A stretch of 64,000 nt of DNA from Coffea arabica (Eukaryota > Streptophyta > Magnoliopsida > Gentianales > Rubiaceae), in NCBI RefSeq assembly GCF_036785885.1, contig NC_092323.1, positions 2,024,501 through 2,088,500 on the forward strand, given 5' to 3'. The position numbers and the translations under genes are program-made. This document shows, one piece after another, positions 47,300 through 59,054 of the stretch (the stretch's first letter is position 1; each line of letters begins with the position of its first letter). A model generated the notes under the pieces. It ran no database searches and was not told where the DNA came from. It saw only the letters and a list, made by a program, of their open reading frames with translations.

Positions 47300-48339
47300 T
47301 TCTGCTGCTTGTTTCTTGCTCTGAGTAGCTTAAATCATTCGTTGGAAAGTATTTATAGAGGCCTCGTATGCTTGGTAAGCACAGGCACTAACTCAGGGAC
47401 TGTAGTTCATTGAACTCCTTGTCATTATTATTCAATTACACCCTCTATTTCTGAAATATACTAGCTAGGAGCTTATCATATTTGGTGTTCATGATTGTTT
47501 ATATACTTGCTAAACACGATGGCAGAATTACATTGCGGGCCACAAAATCAATTCAGGATCCACACAGAAAACACATACTTCTAGATTAAGTTGATGTACT
47601 TCTATGCTAAGGCCACCATTTCCACCATCTCAATCCTTAATTTTCAGTCAGCTTAAGTTAAGAAAAAAGGAGAACATTTGCGTCCTGACACAGTAAAAGC
47701 TTTCCATTTTCCCATTGGATTTTGCTAATTAAGCAGTACACATTATGCTCAGAAAATATAAAGCTTTCATTTAAACGGTACATAATGGTGCAGCAGGTAC
47801 AGGTTAATTGGTTGCTTTACAAAGTATGAACCATTAAATCAACCTGTTAGATCTATAATAATAAACGGATCATTCTTTTAGTGCACTAATTTCTATTCTA
47901 GTACAGCACTAAGGCTGGAAGTTGTTGTTTGACATACTAGAGATTAGGTAAGAGAGACGTCTTAAAAATCTGTGGCAGATAATACTTGTAGTGGTTGGCG
48001 TCTTGATGTGGTTTATGCATATAATGAAATGGAAGTGATCTCCACTTGTGCATCAAATTAGTCTTAATTGGTACATGTCTCCATAATGTCACTGTCCACT
48101 CAAAATAATTATTTCATGGAGAGCAGACGCTGCTTTCACCGTCAAAAGTCCTATCCGGTCACATTTCAAGTGAACTGATGCTTGGAATGCAAAATTCCCA
48201 TACTTTATTTAGCTTACATAAAAAAAATTGGTAACTTAATCATTTACTGACACTTTATTTGCAAGCGTTACTAGTAGATCATGATCATTAAGCCTTGTGA
48301 AATATGCGGCTTGGGGGTTAGCATGTGATCAGCAATAAT

Positions 48340-48655
48340 CATGGTTCAAAGAGTCGGCCGAGACTGAGACGACTCGGCCGGAATGGTGCCTTTTGTTCCG
48401 ATATCAGGACGAGATGATTTCGAAATAATGAATTGCTGAGAATTCGGTCGAGTCACCGAAAACTTGGCCGAGATAAAAATGGCAGAGTCATCCCGAGTCA
48501 ACTCGAATTTTTATTATTTTTACGAATTTTTTATTATTTTTGTTTATCATATGTTTTATAATTTTTAAAATATTAAATATTTCAAAAATCTGCGTCTCGC
48601 TGAGACCGTGACCCATGTGAAACGGTTCGCACTGGGACCGCAGCTTTGAATCATG
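48340..48655. mobile_element. hAT-type non-autonomous element with 8-bp target duplication
   Basis: The inverted ends are CATGGTTCAAAG (48340-48351) and CTTTGAATCATG (48644-48655), 11 of 12 matching. Both flanks carry GCAATAAT (48332-48339 and 48656-48663), an 8-bp duplication as made by hAT transposases. There is no transposase. Inside are diverged repeats of the type gactcggccg / gagtcactcgg. Confidence 0.8.
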
Positions 48656-49349
48656 GCAATAATACAGGCTGAAGGAGCGGCATCCAAACACTTTCACTTC
48701 TGTTGACAACTGCTGTTGCTTGCACCAAGCACTCGTGTTATTCCGATGATGCTAGCAGCAGATTGTAAGGGGGGTTCGTGAATCCTGTCCAACTTAAACA
48801 GCATAGATATGTTCTTGCAAGTCTCCTATCTACGTATGTTCTTGCAACTGAATAGCAGGACGCATTAGATCTATGTGTCAAGGGAGGAGCAGCAGTTTGC
48901 GTCCGCTCAACTTCCGATGTACTTATCTATCAAAATCTAATTTCAATCGATCAGAACAAGTAAAGGATACTCAATGCTTGTTGTATACCAGCTCACAAGA
49001 TAGGGGCTTATATGCAGTAATTCCGCGTTAGTCGATACAGGTAATTCGAATTTTGCAATGGTAATGTCACAATTTCTTCAATTAATTCACTTTTCATAAA
49101 AATCCCTGAATCTTGATTTTCAAAACTTGCCAACTAGCTTTCGCCTTGGCTTTAAAATGGCGTTGAAACAATGTGTAAGCTTCTCGTTCTGGACGATGAA
49201 GAAGATGTGATGAGTGGATAACATATCTGTGTCATCCAATGAAGGCGGTTCGTTAGTTTAAGCCAATTCTGTTCAGGACAATCATCAATGCCCTTGTTTT
49301 TTCATCATTGTCAGACTCTAAAGTTTGGTATTTGATTGCCTATGGAGTT

Positions 49350-49502
49350 TTTTTTTTTTTTTTTTTTTTTTGTCGACGGAGTGGGTGTTCGGGTCAAATC
49401 CGTAAAGGCGGCCCGACTAATCCCACTCCGGCCCGGTCTAGCGTCCCAACCAGACCTAGCACGTTAGATGCACGGAGAAGCCGATGTTGCTACGGAAAAG
49501 CC
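49350..49502 (-). mobile_element. SINE-like retroposon with 16-bp target duplication
   Basis: The 16-base string gattgcctatggagtt occurs at 49334-49349 and again at 49503-49518. Between them is a sequence that on the minus strand ends gacccgaacacccactccgt, then cgac and a poly-A of about 22. This is the signature of LINE-mediated retroposition of a short element. The 5' part may be truncated, since I do not see convincing pol III boxes. Confidence 0.85.
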
Positions 49503-50105
49503 GATTGCCTATGGAGTTCGGTAAATTATTATGAGTAGATTTTTCTTGTTCTCGATAATGCATAATCCTAAACTGATTTCCACTTGGATCGATTTTTGCA
49601 AGAATTTCCCATAACTCTGTAAGAGTGAATAGTATATGCGATGAAAATTGAACATTGATTTGAGCCAATCTACAAGCTATTGAGGATTGATTCAATATTT
49701 TATAAACACACTTTTTAGGGGAGGTTTTTGTAGATTGTGGCACAAGAAGCTGCTTAAAAAAAAGCTACTTTTTTTTTTGAGGAGGTTTTTGTAATTTTTC
49801 AAATTCTAGAGAGAGGTAGCTGTAATCGGTATAAATGTCAGAGGAGGTCTCTGAAATCATCCCATTTTTTTTTTTAAAAGACATAAACTTGTAAATTTGA
49901 GCATTTGCTAGTTCCTCAAAAAAAACATACACTTACCGAAACGACCTCGTTTGCACTCATGCTTGATACCGGTGCTAATATTTTGCTACCGCCGCCCTCC
50001 AACTGCTGAGTTCTGACTGAGCCCTAAGTGGAATAGAATAGAAAAGAGTGAGAGATTTTGTTGCGTGAAAAATAACACCTTTGGCTGACAGCAGCAAGCA
50101 AAGCA

Positions 50106-52404
50106 ATGGGGAAGAAAGGAGGAGAGGTAGGCAAAGTAGAAGGAACGAAGGAATCAAGCAAAGAAGGGGAAAATCTTCTGGGGCCACCGAGCTTCAAGGA
50201 GCTGGAGAATGGGCGGTTCAAGTGCGTGGAGACCGGTCACGAGCTGCCGGCCCATGCCAGAGACTCCTATGCTCAGACCAAGCACTGCCGCTTGGGCCTC
50301 ATCGACGCCGCTCTCTCCAGTAACAAACCCCCTCTCAATATGTTCCGTCACGATCCTCTGTCCCGGTATTCATTCATTCATTATGTTTCCGCTTTCCTCT
50401 TCTGTTTTTATTTTTGCCCTTCTTCTACCTCTCCCAACCGTGTTTTCGTTTGGCTTTGATTGTGCTAGTAGAATCTCCATGCGTGTGTAAACTGCGTCCA
50501 AATTTGCAAGATTGGTTTTTTTTTTTTTTGTTAATTACTTGTGTTTTCTTAGTTCAGTTTTGTGGGGATTTTCTTTTAGCTGATTTAGAACGTATGTGTA
50601 CATATTCTGGCATCGCCAGAGCTAGCCAGTGCAGCTTAGTGAATTGGATGAATCGTAGTTTGTTACTTTGACGATAATTTTGTTTCCAAGGCAGCATTTT
50701 TATTTCCTCCGTCTGTCTCGTCGCTTGTATAATGTATTAGTGATACATGAAATAAAGGTTTCCTTTCTCGTTTTTATATTTAATTAACTTCTGGGATCTC
50801 TTATATAGCAGAAGAAAGTAGCAGTTCCCTTGTGGCAAACTCGATTGTTTGGATTCCCCACGGAACTCGTAGTGTCAAAGCTCTCAATTTTATATATTTA
50901 TTTATTTTCTTTGTGTGTTTGTTTGTGTGGGTGGGGGGGGGGGGGGGGTTGCGATTTCTGTATGCTCAAATTAAATGTTTGCTGCGACTCTGGCTCTTAT
51001 CTTAGGCAAGTGAATTTGCACTTCAATAATGGCTTCTGGCGCTTCACTCAAATATTTTATTACGTGAAGGAAAGTGGACTCGCAAGGGATTATTTTGGAA
51101 TGCAAATATGATTTGCCTCGTCTTATTATGAACAATTTAATTGCTGATTCTCGGATAGTCTAAGGCTGAGATTGTGTATTTTTTATGCTTGGTTTATCCC
51201 GATACCTGTGTAAACCTTTTTGGTAATTTTCGGGTTCCCTCTTGTAGTTCGAAGCTAATCTGCAAGCTAACGGGCTTTACTATCAACAAATCAGAAGAGC
51301 ATATATGGAAGCATATTAACGGCAAACGTTTCCTCAACATGCTAGGTTTGTCCTGTTTTAGTTTACCCTGTTGTTACACGAGACAGCTGTTCATATTTGG
51401 AATGCCTGGGAAGCTACCTGTGTAAAATGTGAAGTTGTTGTGTATTACACTCATTTTATTGGATCACTTCCATTCTGGACATTAACCGTATCTTCTTCAT
51501 TTGGTATTGTGAACAGAAAAAGTGGAATTAGGACACAGCATAACAAATGGAGCGATGGAGAAACAGGATGACAGTCAAAAGGCAGAGAAGAAATCAAAGG
51601 TTAAGGATGATGGTTTGAAGAAAAAGGAGGAGAATCGGGATAAGACTGTTGTTGAAGTTATCTCTGAAGCAAGAAATGTTTCCGAGAAGGACAGTGAGTC
51701 AGAGGAAGAAGAAGATTTCTGGATGCCACCACTGGGAGAACGTTGGGACAATGATGATGGAGGTGATAGGTGGGCCTCTGATCCAGAGTCGGGGCCAGAA
51801 AATGATGATGCTGATGGAGAAGGTATATATCCATAACTTGTTCAACTAAGAGCCTGCTAATTAACTCCTGAGGAGTATATAAACTGTTCATGATTGTCAC
51901 GTTGGTAGACAACATATCTTTTCCTGGCTGAGATTGATATTATTCATTCTGCTTTTTGAAAGTCGCTAAGGATTATAAACTTGCATTGGTTTCTTTCACC
52001 GGATGTAGGAACCGAAGATGATAAACAGGAAGCAGTGGAGCTTACTAAACGGTCTGTCTGTGTTTCTTACACTACTTTATGCGTATTCTCTCTCCCTTAC
52101 GTGGCAGAGTCTGTATATTGGAGAAAGGTCCACAATCTCCAATATACAGAGATTGGTGATATGAAAAGCTGAAATTGAACAAGGAATTATGTTTTCCATA
52201 TTCGCCTTTTCTTTTACTAAACATGATAATGAAAACCAACATCATCTTTTTCAGAGTGGTAAATGTGGTTTTAGATGATTGTTTAACTGTCAAAGTGCTC
52301 AAGATCTCGTGTTTTTGATTTACAGGACAAAGAGAATGTCCTTGGAAATAGGACCAAGTAGCTTTGCCTCGAGAAAGAAGAAGAAGAAGATCGGAGATGC
52401 ATGA
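50106..52404 (+). CDS. SURF2: Surfeit locus protein 2 (SURF2) homologue
   Basis: Five exons (50106-50365, 51248-51345, 51517-51822, 52009-52051, 52326-52404) give 261 aa. The SURF2 domain covers residues about 24-125: LLGPPSFKELENGRFKCVET, GHELPAHARDSYAQTKHCRL, KLICKLTGFTINKSEEHIWK, HINGKRFLNML. A long Lys/Glu/Asp-rich region follows (KAEKKSKVKDDGLKKKEENR, SESEEEEDFWMPPLGERWDN), and the end is basic (RKKKKKIGDA). SURF2 proteins are nucleolar and linked to ribosome assembly in animals; the plant role is unclear. In Arabidopsis a SURF2-family gene (At5g14440) lies next to the GDSL and methyltransferase genes, as here. Confidence 0.92.
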
Positions 52405-53398
52405 TAAGAGTTTACAACCTGGGCTTTGATGCTTGGTGTTGAAATTTTCTTGCCCGGTTGAGCAAATTGTACCATTTAGTTCAATTTTTCCTAGAGATCA
52501 AGCTATAATATAGCAGCAGCAGACGGCCTTCTTTGCAATGTTAAGGGAAACGTTCTCTCTCTTTTTTCTTTTTTTTTTTTCCTTTTTCTCAAAACAGTTA
52601 TAAAGAAATCAATAGAAAGGGGTTGTAGCGTCTCTGGTATAGTTATTGCAGTATGCACATTCACATCTTTATTGTTTGAAGAACAATTGCACGTAAGCAT
52701 AAGAATTATACTGGGGTGGACGCGGTCTTAAGCTATGTATCACTTTGCGCAAGTTGTATCAGCAGAATTTAGTTCCTCAAGGTCCATGAGGGATTCCCAG
52801 TGCCTGTAGGTAAGTAGGAAATCCTCTTCCGAGGAGTGAAGGGTGAACAACAACAACAAAGGGATTAGACCAGCGTGACCAGTCTAGTCGCAGGGTGCAA
52901 ACAGTAACGGAATCTTTTATCCCACTTCCTGTCCAATTTTTTGTCGCATTTTTTATTATATAACTATTTCTCTTTCATAAATATTGTATTTTAGTTTTTT
53001 TTTTGTTTCCTTAAGATTCAATAATTATTAACTAAGTATAAAAAAAATAAAATAGTCTTAAAAAAAGCAATAGATAATAGAAAATTAAAAAATGCAGCAG
53101 AAAATTCATAAATTTGAGTTTGTAAAATTTTGTGTATTATTCAGTTAATAGTTATTGAATTTTAAGAAAATAAAAAAATAAATAAAACATGATGTTCATG
53201 AATAAAAAATAACAATATAATAAAAAGTGAGAAAGAAAATCGATTGCGCGCACGGTGCAATTTCTTTTCTTATTTCTTTGAATTTTGACAATGACACCGT
53301 AGCACGCGTGCATAATCATGTGAGCTAGATTACTAGTAGTACTACTTTCATTCAAAAAAAGAAGGGCACTAGCAGTAGAAGGGATGCGGAGTCGGCGA
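52405..53398. other. Convergent 3' region between SURF2 and UKL5
   Basis: 3' untranslated regions. It is AT-rich with A-tracts from 52980 to 53270. A GC-richer segment at 52716-52860 (gtggacgcggtcttaagc to caacaacaacaaaggg) may be an old retroposon scrap. No gene. Confidence 0.55.
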
Positions 53399-56300
53399 TC
53401 ATCCTGCACCGGTGCCAAAGTATCGGTCTCCAAACTCGCCCAGGCCCGGCATCACCCTTAGATCTTCGTTTAGCGTGGCGTCAATCTCTGAGGTCACAAT
53501 CTTTAGCCTAGGGAAACTTTTACAAACAGCATGTATTCCCTCAGGAGCCTGAATGGGGTCATTCAGATTCAGTGCTTAAATGAGTGCAGACGCATGGTAG
53601 AAGGAAGTATGGAAAACGTATGACCAATTTGACTCTCACCGCAATAAGGTTGAGGAAAATAATGTTGGATTCTGGTACACCCTTGCTGAGCAGCACAGAA
53701 ATAGCTTTGACTGCAGAATACCCTGAAGCGAGTACGGGATCAAGCAACAGCACATGGCGGCTCGCAATGTCTGACGGTAACTTCTCGTAGATCAACTGCA
53801 ACCAAAACCAGAACTCATCGCAAATGACAAAATCCTAGGGTGGAAGGGGAAGAGCTGAGAGGGCGATGGCCGCACACAGGAGACATTTCCACAAACCTGT
53901 CGACCAGTATTACCCTCTCTGTGGATAAGGATTTTGCCGATTTTAATTCCCTTGCAACATGCTCTTAGAGCATTCTCCATGCTTTCCCCGCTGTTTCCAG
54001 CAGATTACTGTTTTAGTTACTCGAGAATCAAGCGTTCTCAAACAAAGAACAGAAGTAGTTATCCATGAACAAATGGTAATCCCAGTTGAGCTGAATGATT
54101 ATTCATATACGAAAACTATGCTTATTTGATTTGCGGTAAAACAGGAGACAACTGATACCTTCTAATGACCGAAACACCACACAAACTTTTACAGAAAACA
54201 ACTCCGGTGTACACGGATCCTGCAATTTGCAGAAGTTGCAAAGGGAAATTATTACGACAATATCAACTATCTTAATAAGATCATATTCCAGAGGATTTAG
54301 ATTCTCAAACTCTGGCAGTGATAAGTTTTACAATCTATGATGGAGAAAACCATCTTCTTATAGCAATCCTGAACTGTATTTCAACTTCATTAGTGCCAAA
54401 AGCGTCTGTGTGGAAGAAGGAAAAAAAAAAACTTTGGCTCTCTTAGTTAAATAACAGTTTCTTTTTCCTTTCTTCTTTCATTTGCTGTTATCGTTAAGAT
54501 GGACAGAGTGCCTGGGTGCATGAAGAGTTTTAAGTCACAAAATCATGTGAATTTCTTTCCTTGATCAAAGAAACGTGCAATGGTGAAAAAAGATACAAGA
54601 ATCAGGCCTGGTTTGTAAGTTGCAGCAGACAGGCAATGACACAAATATAACCTGTTGGAGTTAGTATCTGCTTTTCGGTAAAAGGAAGATGACCTAAACC
54701 ATGCTCCACAACCTGAAACATGAATAAGAACTTGATCACTGTACATTTTTAGTTCTCTTTTTCGATTTTTTGGGCATCAAGCAACCGCATAAATTTCAAC
54801 GCATAAATGTACAATCGACAAAAGGTACTTTATTTGGGAATTTCTCCATACCAAGCGAATAAGTCGATCAGCATAGAAAACAAAGTCATGCTTATTTGTT
54901 TTGGCATCACGTATTAATGTGTGCATCCCTCGTGTCTGAAAGAAACCATAAAAAACATGCTAATGAAACCAACACAGTGCAGAACAACCAAGAAAATATA
55001 GATGACACATTGCCACATACTGACTATTGAGTATGAAGCCGAATGTTACCTGAAACGTAGAATAGATGACAAACACATTTGGATATATTTTACAGAGGTC
55101 ATGCTGGCTGAGTTTTGTACGTATGTGCTGAACTATCAGATCAATCGCAACTTCGTTGTCCGCTCCTCGAGGGATTATAACATCAGCATATTTCATCGTT
55201 GGAAGTATAAATTCTTCAAAACTGCGCTTCACAAACTTGGCATACTGCAAGATATAGGATAATTGAGCTAGCAGAACATGCCAGCACTACTGGCTAGAAA
55301 TGAGAATGACACAGGTCACATTATATATCAGCACATTACTTAATGAAAGTCTTTCAGCATACTATATTTTCTATTAAGTGACACAAAGAAGCTTAGCTGT
55401 AACTCTACTGACTTGGTCAAGCACATTCTGAATGTTTCTGCCCCTCTCAACGGTATCTCTCTGTATCCTCCTGGCAAGCCTTACGTCAGAATCTGCACTG
55501 ATAAAAGTTTAAAGAGAGCAAAACATGCAATTCGGTGCGATCGTATTAATCAAAGATGAAGAAGACATCATGGCTGCTGCTAGACTGTAGAAGCAAGAGG
55601 ATGAGGTAGAGAGAATTGGAGACAAAAGTACCTGTATCAACAAATATCTTCATGTTCATAAGGTCGCGTAGACGAGGATCGTGAAAGATTAGAATCCCTT
55701 CCAAGATGATTACATCTGAGGGATTGACCTGTATTGGATGAAAACTTTAGTCCAGTAAAAATTATACCAATTGATAGACACGAGTCATCCTTTTTTTGAC
55801 TGGATCGTGGAAGTATAGGGTAATCAATGAGGTTCGTAGTAAGTCCTGTTTGCCTGAGTTACTGACTACATGACCAAGACGACACAAGGAGGAAAATCTA
55901 CCACCCTCCAGTAGAGGCAGGTAAATACCATCCGTGCTGGTTCAATGCTCTTGTGGCTTTTGAAGTCATAATTGGGTATGCTGACTGCTTGCCCAAGCTT
56001 TAATGCCTCCAAGCAAGAAAGCATAAGCCCCGTATCGAAGGCGTCTGAAATATGCACTAACTATTAGAAAATCAATGAAATATATAAGCAATGTCCATTC
56101 ATCAAGCAGCACTAATTAGAAAACAAATCCTCCTCCTAAGATGCCCTACCGGGATGGTCAAAATTGTAGTCCTGAACGTTTTGTAGTTGCTCATCGCTCA
56201 AAGAATGGTAGAATGAATCCTGGGGAAGAAGCACTTATCCCTATCAAAAAGGTTCTCAGACTCTCCACACGGAACAAAATAAGCATTAAATAGAAAACCA

Positions 56301-56753
56301 ACAAAAAATAAAGGACAGCACTAGCAATTCACTAGATTCAATTTGCAAGCTACTTCAATCTTAAAAACATTACTTGATGGACAAGAACAACCCGTTGATC
56401 ATGAAGCTGCGAAATAATCATGTTGCAAACAGTTGTTTTCCCAGATGCTGTTCCACCAGCAACACCTTCAATTTCAAATTCAAATAAAAAAAAAAGAAGA
56501 TTGTTTAAGTTGCATCATATATATATATATATATTTGATCGGTCAAAATTCAAGGGCAAGAAAGAAAGCCTATGAGATTATTTATTGCAACAAAATATAT
56601 ATATATATGTATTACAAAAATCTGGAAGGCCTTACCTATTATGAACGGCACCTTAGGTGTAACATGTTCCGAAGGAGTTTGAAGGGAGAGATGAGTATCG
56701 ATGTTGCCTCTCAAAGCAGCTACAATTCCAGATTCCATCTCTTTTTGTCGCAT
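53399..56753 (-). CDS. UKL5: Uridine kinase / uracil phosphoribosyltransferase fusion, UKL5-type
   Basis: A pyrimidine-salvage protein of 457 aa from thirteen exons: 56753-56636, 56465-56374, 56219-56150, 56044-55929, 55728-55632, 55492-55413, 55244-55050, 54935-54852, 54712-54652, 54219-54159, 53990-53897, 53795-53640, 53548-53399. The kinase half has the P-loop [13 protein letters not shown] (about 40-52, Lys49), [25 protein letters not shown] and [20 protein letters not shown]. The phosphoribosyltransferase half has [39 protein letters not shown], the PRPP loop [16 protein letters not shown] (about 373-387) and the C-terminal [13 protein letters not shown]-terminal residues ([16 protein letters not shown]) resemble Arabidopsis UKL5 (from memory). 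An upstream frame continues to an acceptor at 56780, so a further 5' exon is possible. No transit peptide is evident. Confidence 0.9.
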
Positions 56754-59054
56754 TAATTCTGCAAACCAACGACGGCTTTCCTGATCATAAACCAAATAAC
56801 ATGTTTGGCGCCCTAAATTTTACTCAAGGAAAGAAAAAAGAAAAAAAGGGACACGTGCGTAAACAGCCACGAAAATCACATCCAGGAAAACCATTAAAAT
56901 CCTCCATAATACTTGTATCTATTTCAGCATTGTTTCCAATAGGAGTACTAATCATGTTAAATTAATCAAAGTAGCTAGCTTTTAACTTACAGCTTCTAAT
57001 CAGTTTTGATGTTTGTGAGGCAAGAAATTAATCGGTTAGTTATAAAAATTTTGGTTTGGTAAACCATAGAAGGAAATTATTTTCTATTTGCCCCTCTTTT
57101 GGAGTTGGCAAAAACAAGTTTTTTTTTTTTTTTTTTTTTTTTAAAGGAGGAGGAGGAGATCCAAAACGAATTTAGCGGGAAATCTGCCCGTGCCCTTCGA
57201 CTACGTCAAGTTCTAACTGGGCCACAACATTCATGTGGCCCACAACAGAAAAGAAGTTGTAACTGGACCCTCATCTAACCTGGAGCGAAAGGCCTCGTCT
57301 TAAAAACTGGCCCAATACCGGAAGGCGGAGGGACAAAAAAAGAATTCTAAAATAAACAGAGGAGGAAGGACGGATGGACTTGGCTAAAATGAGGCATCGA
57401 AGAAGTTTCGGTTTACAACCACTGAGCTTTGGTCCAGTGGCCACCAAAAAGAGAATAAAATCCCTTTTTGGACTATAGATCAGGGATTCGAACCCTACCT
57501 ATACTAAAAAAAATCCAAAAAAGGTGTTATAACACCCCTTTAGTCTAATAAATTCTTATACCTGCTAACCCCGCATGCAAAGCCTCTTTCAGGTTACAAA
57601 GTAAAGCTTCTAGCTTTGGTCAGGCTGATGCGCATTTTTGGCTTTTACTTGTCACAAGAGAAAATACAACCATAAAGATCCACAGCCCAAAACGGAGGAG
57701 GCAAATTTAGATGAGCCGGGCGTGAGACACTGCCAAACCGATAGCTGCGGTGTGCAACTGATCATTTTACTCACAACCCATTGGGCTCTTTTCAGAGAGC
57801 TTTTTAGAATTCTCCCGCGAGTATCAGTTAACTCAACGTGAGAAAAATGTTAATAGAGCCAGCCAACCTGTGAAAATCAGCACAGAGAGAATACTCGTCG
57901 CCAACATTACTGTGTCTAAGGTCTGAGTCCACTCAAAAGCATAATCCCAGAATGCAGCAAATGAATAATAGTTAATACCATCATACTCAAGCATTCGGTC
58001 TTTCATGCTCAACAGTCAATGATGATATACACTACCACACATCAGTAATATTATTTTCATCCTCGTCACGTCGATGTATCAATCAATTGCTGCTAAGGTT
58101 TTCTGTTACAGATAATAAGTGGGTTGTGATCCCAGTTGCCACGACCACCGCATATGACTCTAGTCTAAAACATCTACCATCCAAATTCCATCAATAAAGA
58201 AAAAATTGAAACTATTGAAACAAAAGAGGTGACTTAAGAACCATCTACAATTGGGCAGGTCAGTAATCTAGCTAGACAAATTTTACATGAAATGCTACTT
58301 CGGTAAATCACATTCTTGGTGGTGGTTGTATCTTTACAAGATGGCACCTCTGAAGAGATGGTTATGCAACTATGTTGAACTCATGTTCCTCATCTCTCAA
58401 GGCCAAAAGATAAAAAGTCTCCCAACAGCTCTAATTCTTGATTTCCCCGATGCCATGGATAATGACGATCTACCCAGCAACTGCAGGTGCAATATAATTG
58501 CGTAGCACTCTATAAACAAAATGCCAGCGTAAAAATAAGGACTTATTCAGACGACAGAGGACAATATAAAACAATTCATACTCACACCAGCAATCGTCTC
58601 TGACAATTCCCCAACACACACTATACTCAATCACTGTTGCAATTCAAGTATAACTTAGCACATGCGAAACCAGCAAAGAGTCATGAATATACATAAGGGA
58701 ATCGAGTCACATTTTTCACATAAAAAATACTTCTCAGCATAATGCTAATTCCAACCACTACAGCACCTCGAGCCTTTCCATGCTTTGCCGACACATAAAC
58801 CAAATAAGCAAACATATACCAGTAAGTGTGTGTCTGTGACAGGATCAATCAGTATCAACCGAATTTTGAAAACTGGACAATCAAAATTGCATCGTTTCCC
58901 ACTTACAACTAGATATATACTTCGTACATTCAAAACGGTTGCTTCAAAAAACTCAAAAGGATGAGCATTAGATCATGGATCAGTCACATTTAAAAAACAA
59001 AAACTTGATTTCATATCTGTATGCATTACTTACCTACCCAAAATGCAAGCAGAC
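56754..59054. other. Region between UKL5 (5' side) and the methyltransferase (3' side)
   Basis: 5' UTR and promoter of UKL5 and the 3' flank of the methyltransferase gene. A poly-T tract of about 25 (57118-57142), a candidate tRNA-derived SINE (57405-57515) and AT-rich filler. Short frames such as 57638-57841 carry no recognisable protein. A non-coding 5' exon of UKL5 may lie near 57800-57870. Confidence 0.55.
57405..57515 (+). mobile_element. Candidate tRNA-derived SINE head
   Basis: tggtccagtgg (57430-57440) fits the pol III A box. gattcgaaccc, about 60 bp downstream (57485-57495), is one base off the B box. An A-rich stretch follows (57506-57515). No target duplication found, so this could also be a decayed tRNA gene. 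Confidence 0.4.

Larger units (their letters stand above)
47300..50105. other. Divergent intergenic region between GDSL and SURF2 genes
   Basis: Promoters of both genes. The middle holds a 316-bp DNA transposon (48340-48655) and a SINE (49350-49502), listed separately. Poly-T tracts are present at 49350-49371 and near 49770 and 49866. No coding gene is seen. Confidence 0.65.

Noticed and set aside
57430-57495. Functional tRNA gene
   Set aside because: Only the A and B boxes are suggestive; the arms do not pair into a cloverleaf, so a SINE head is preferred.
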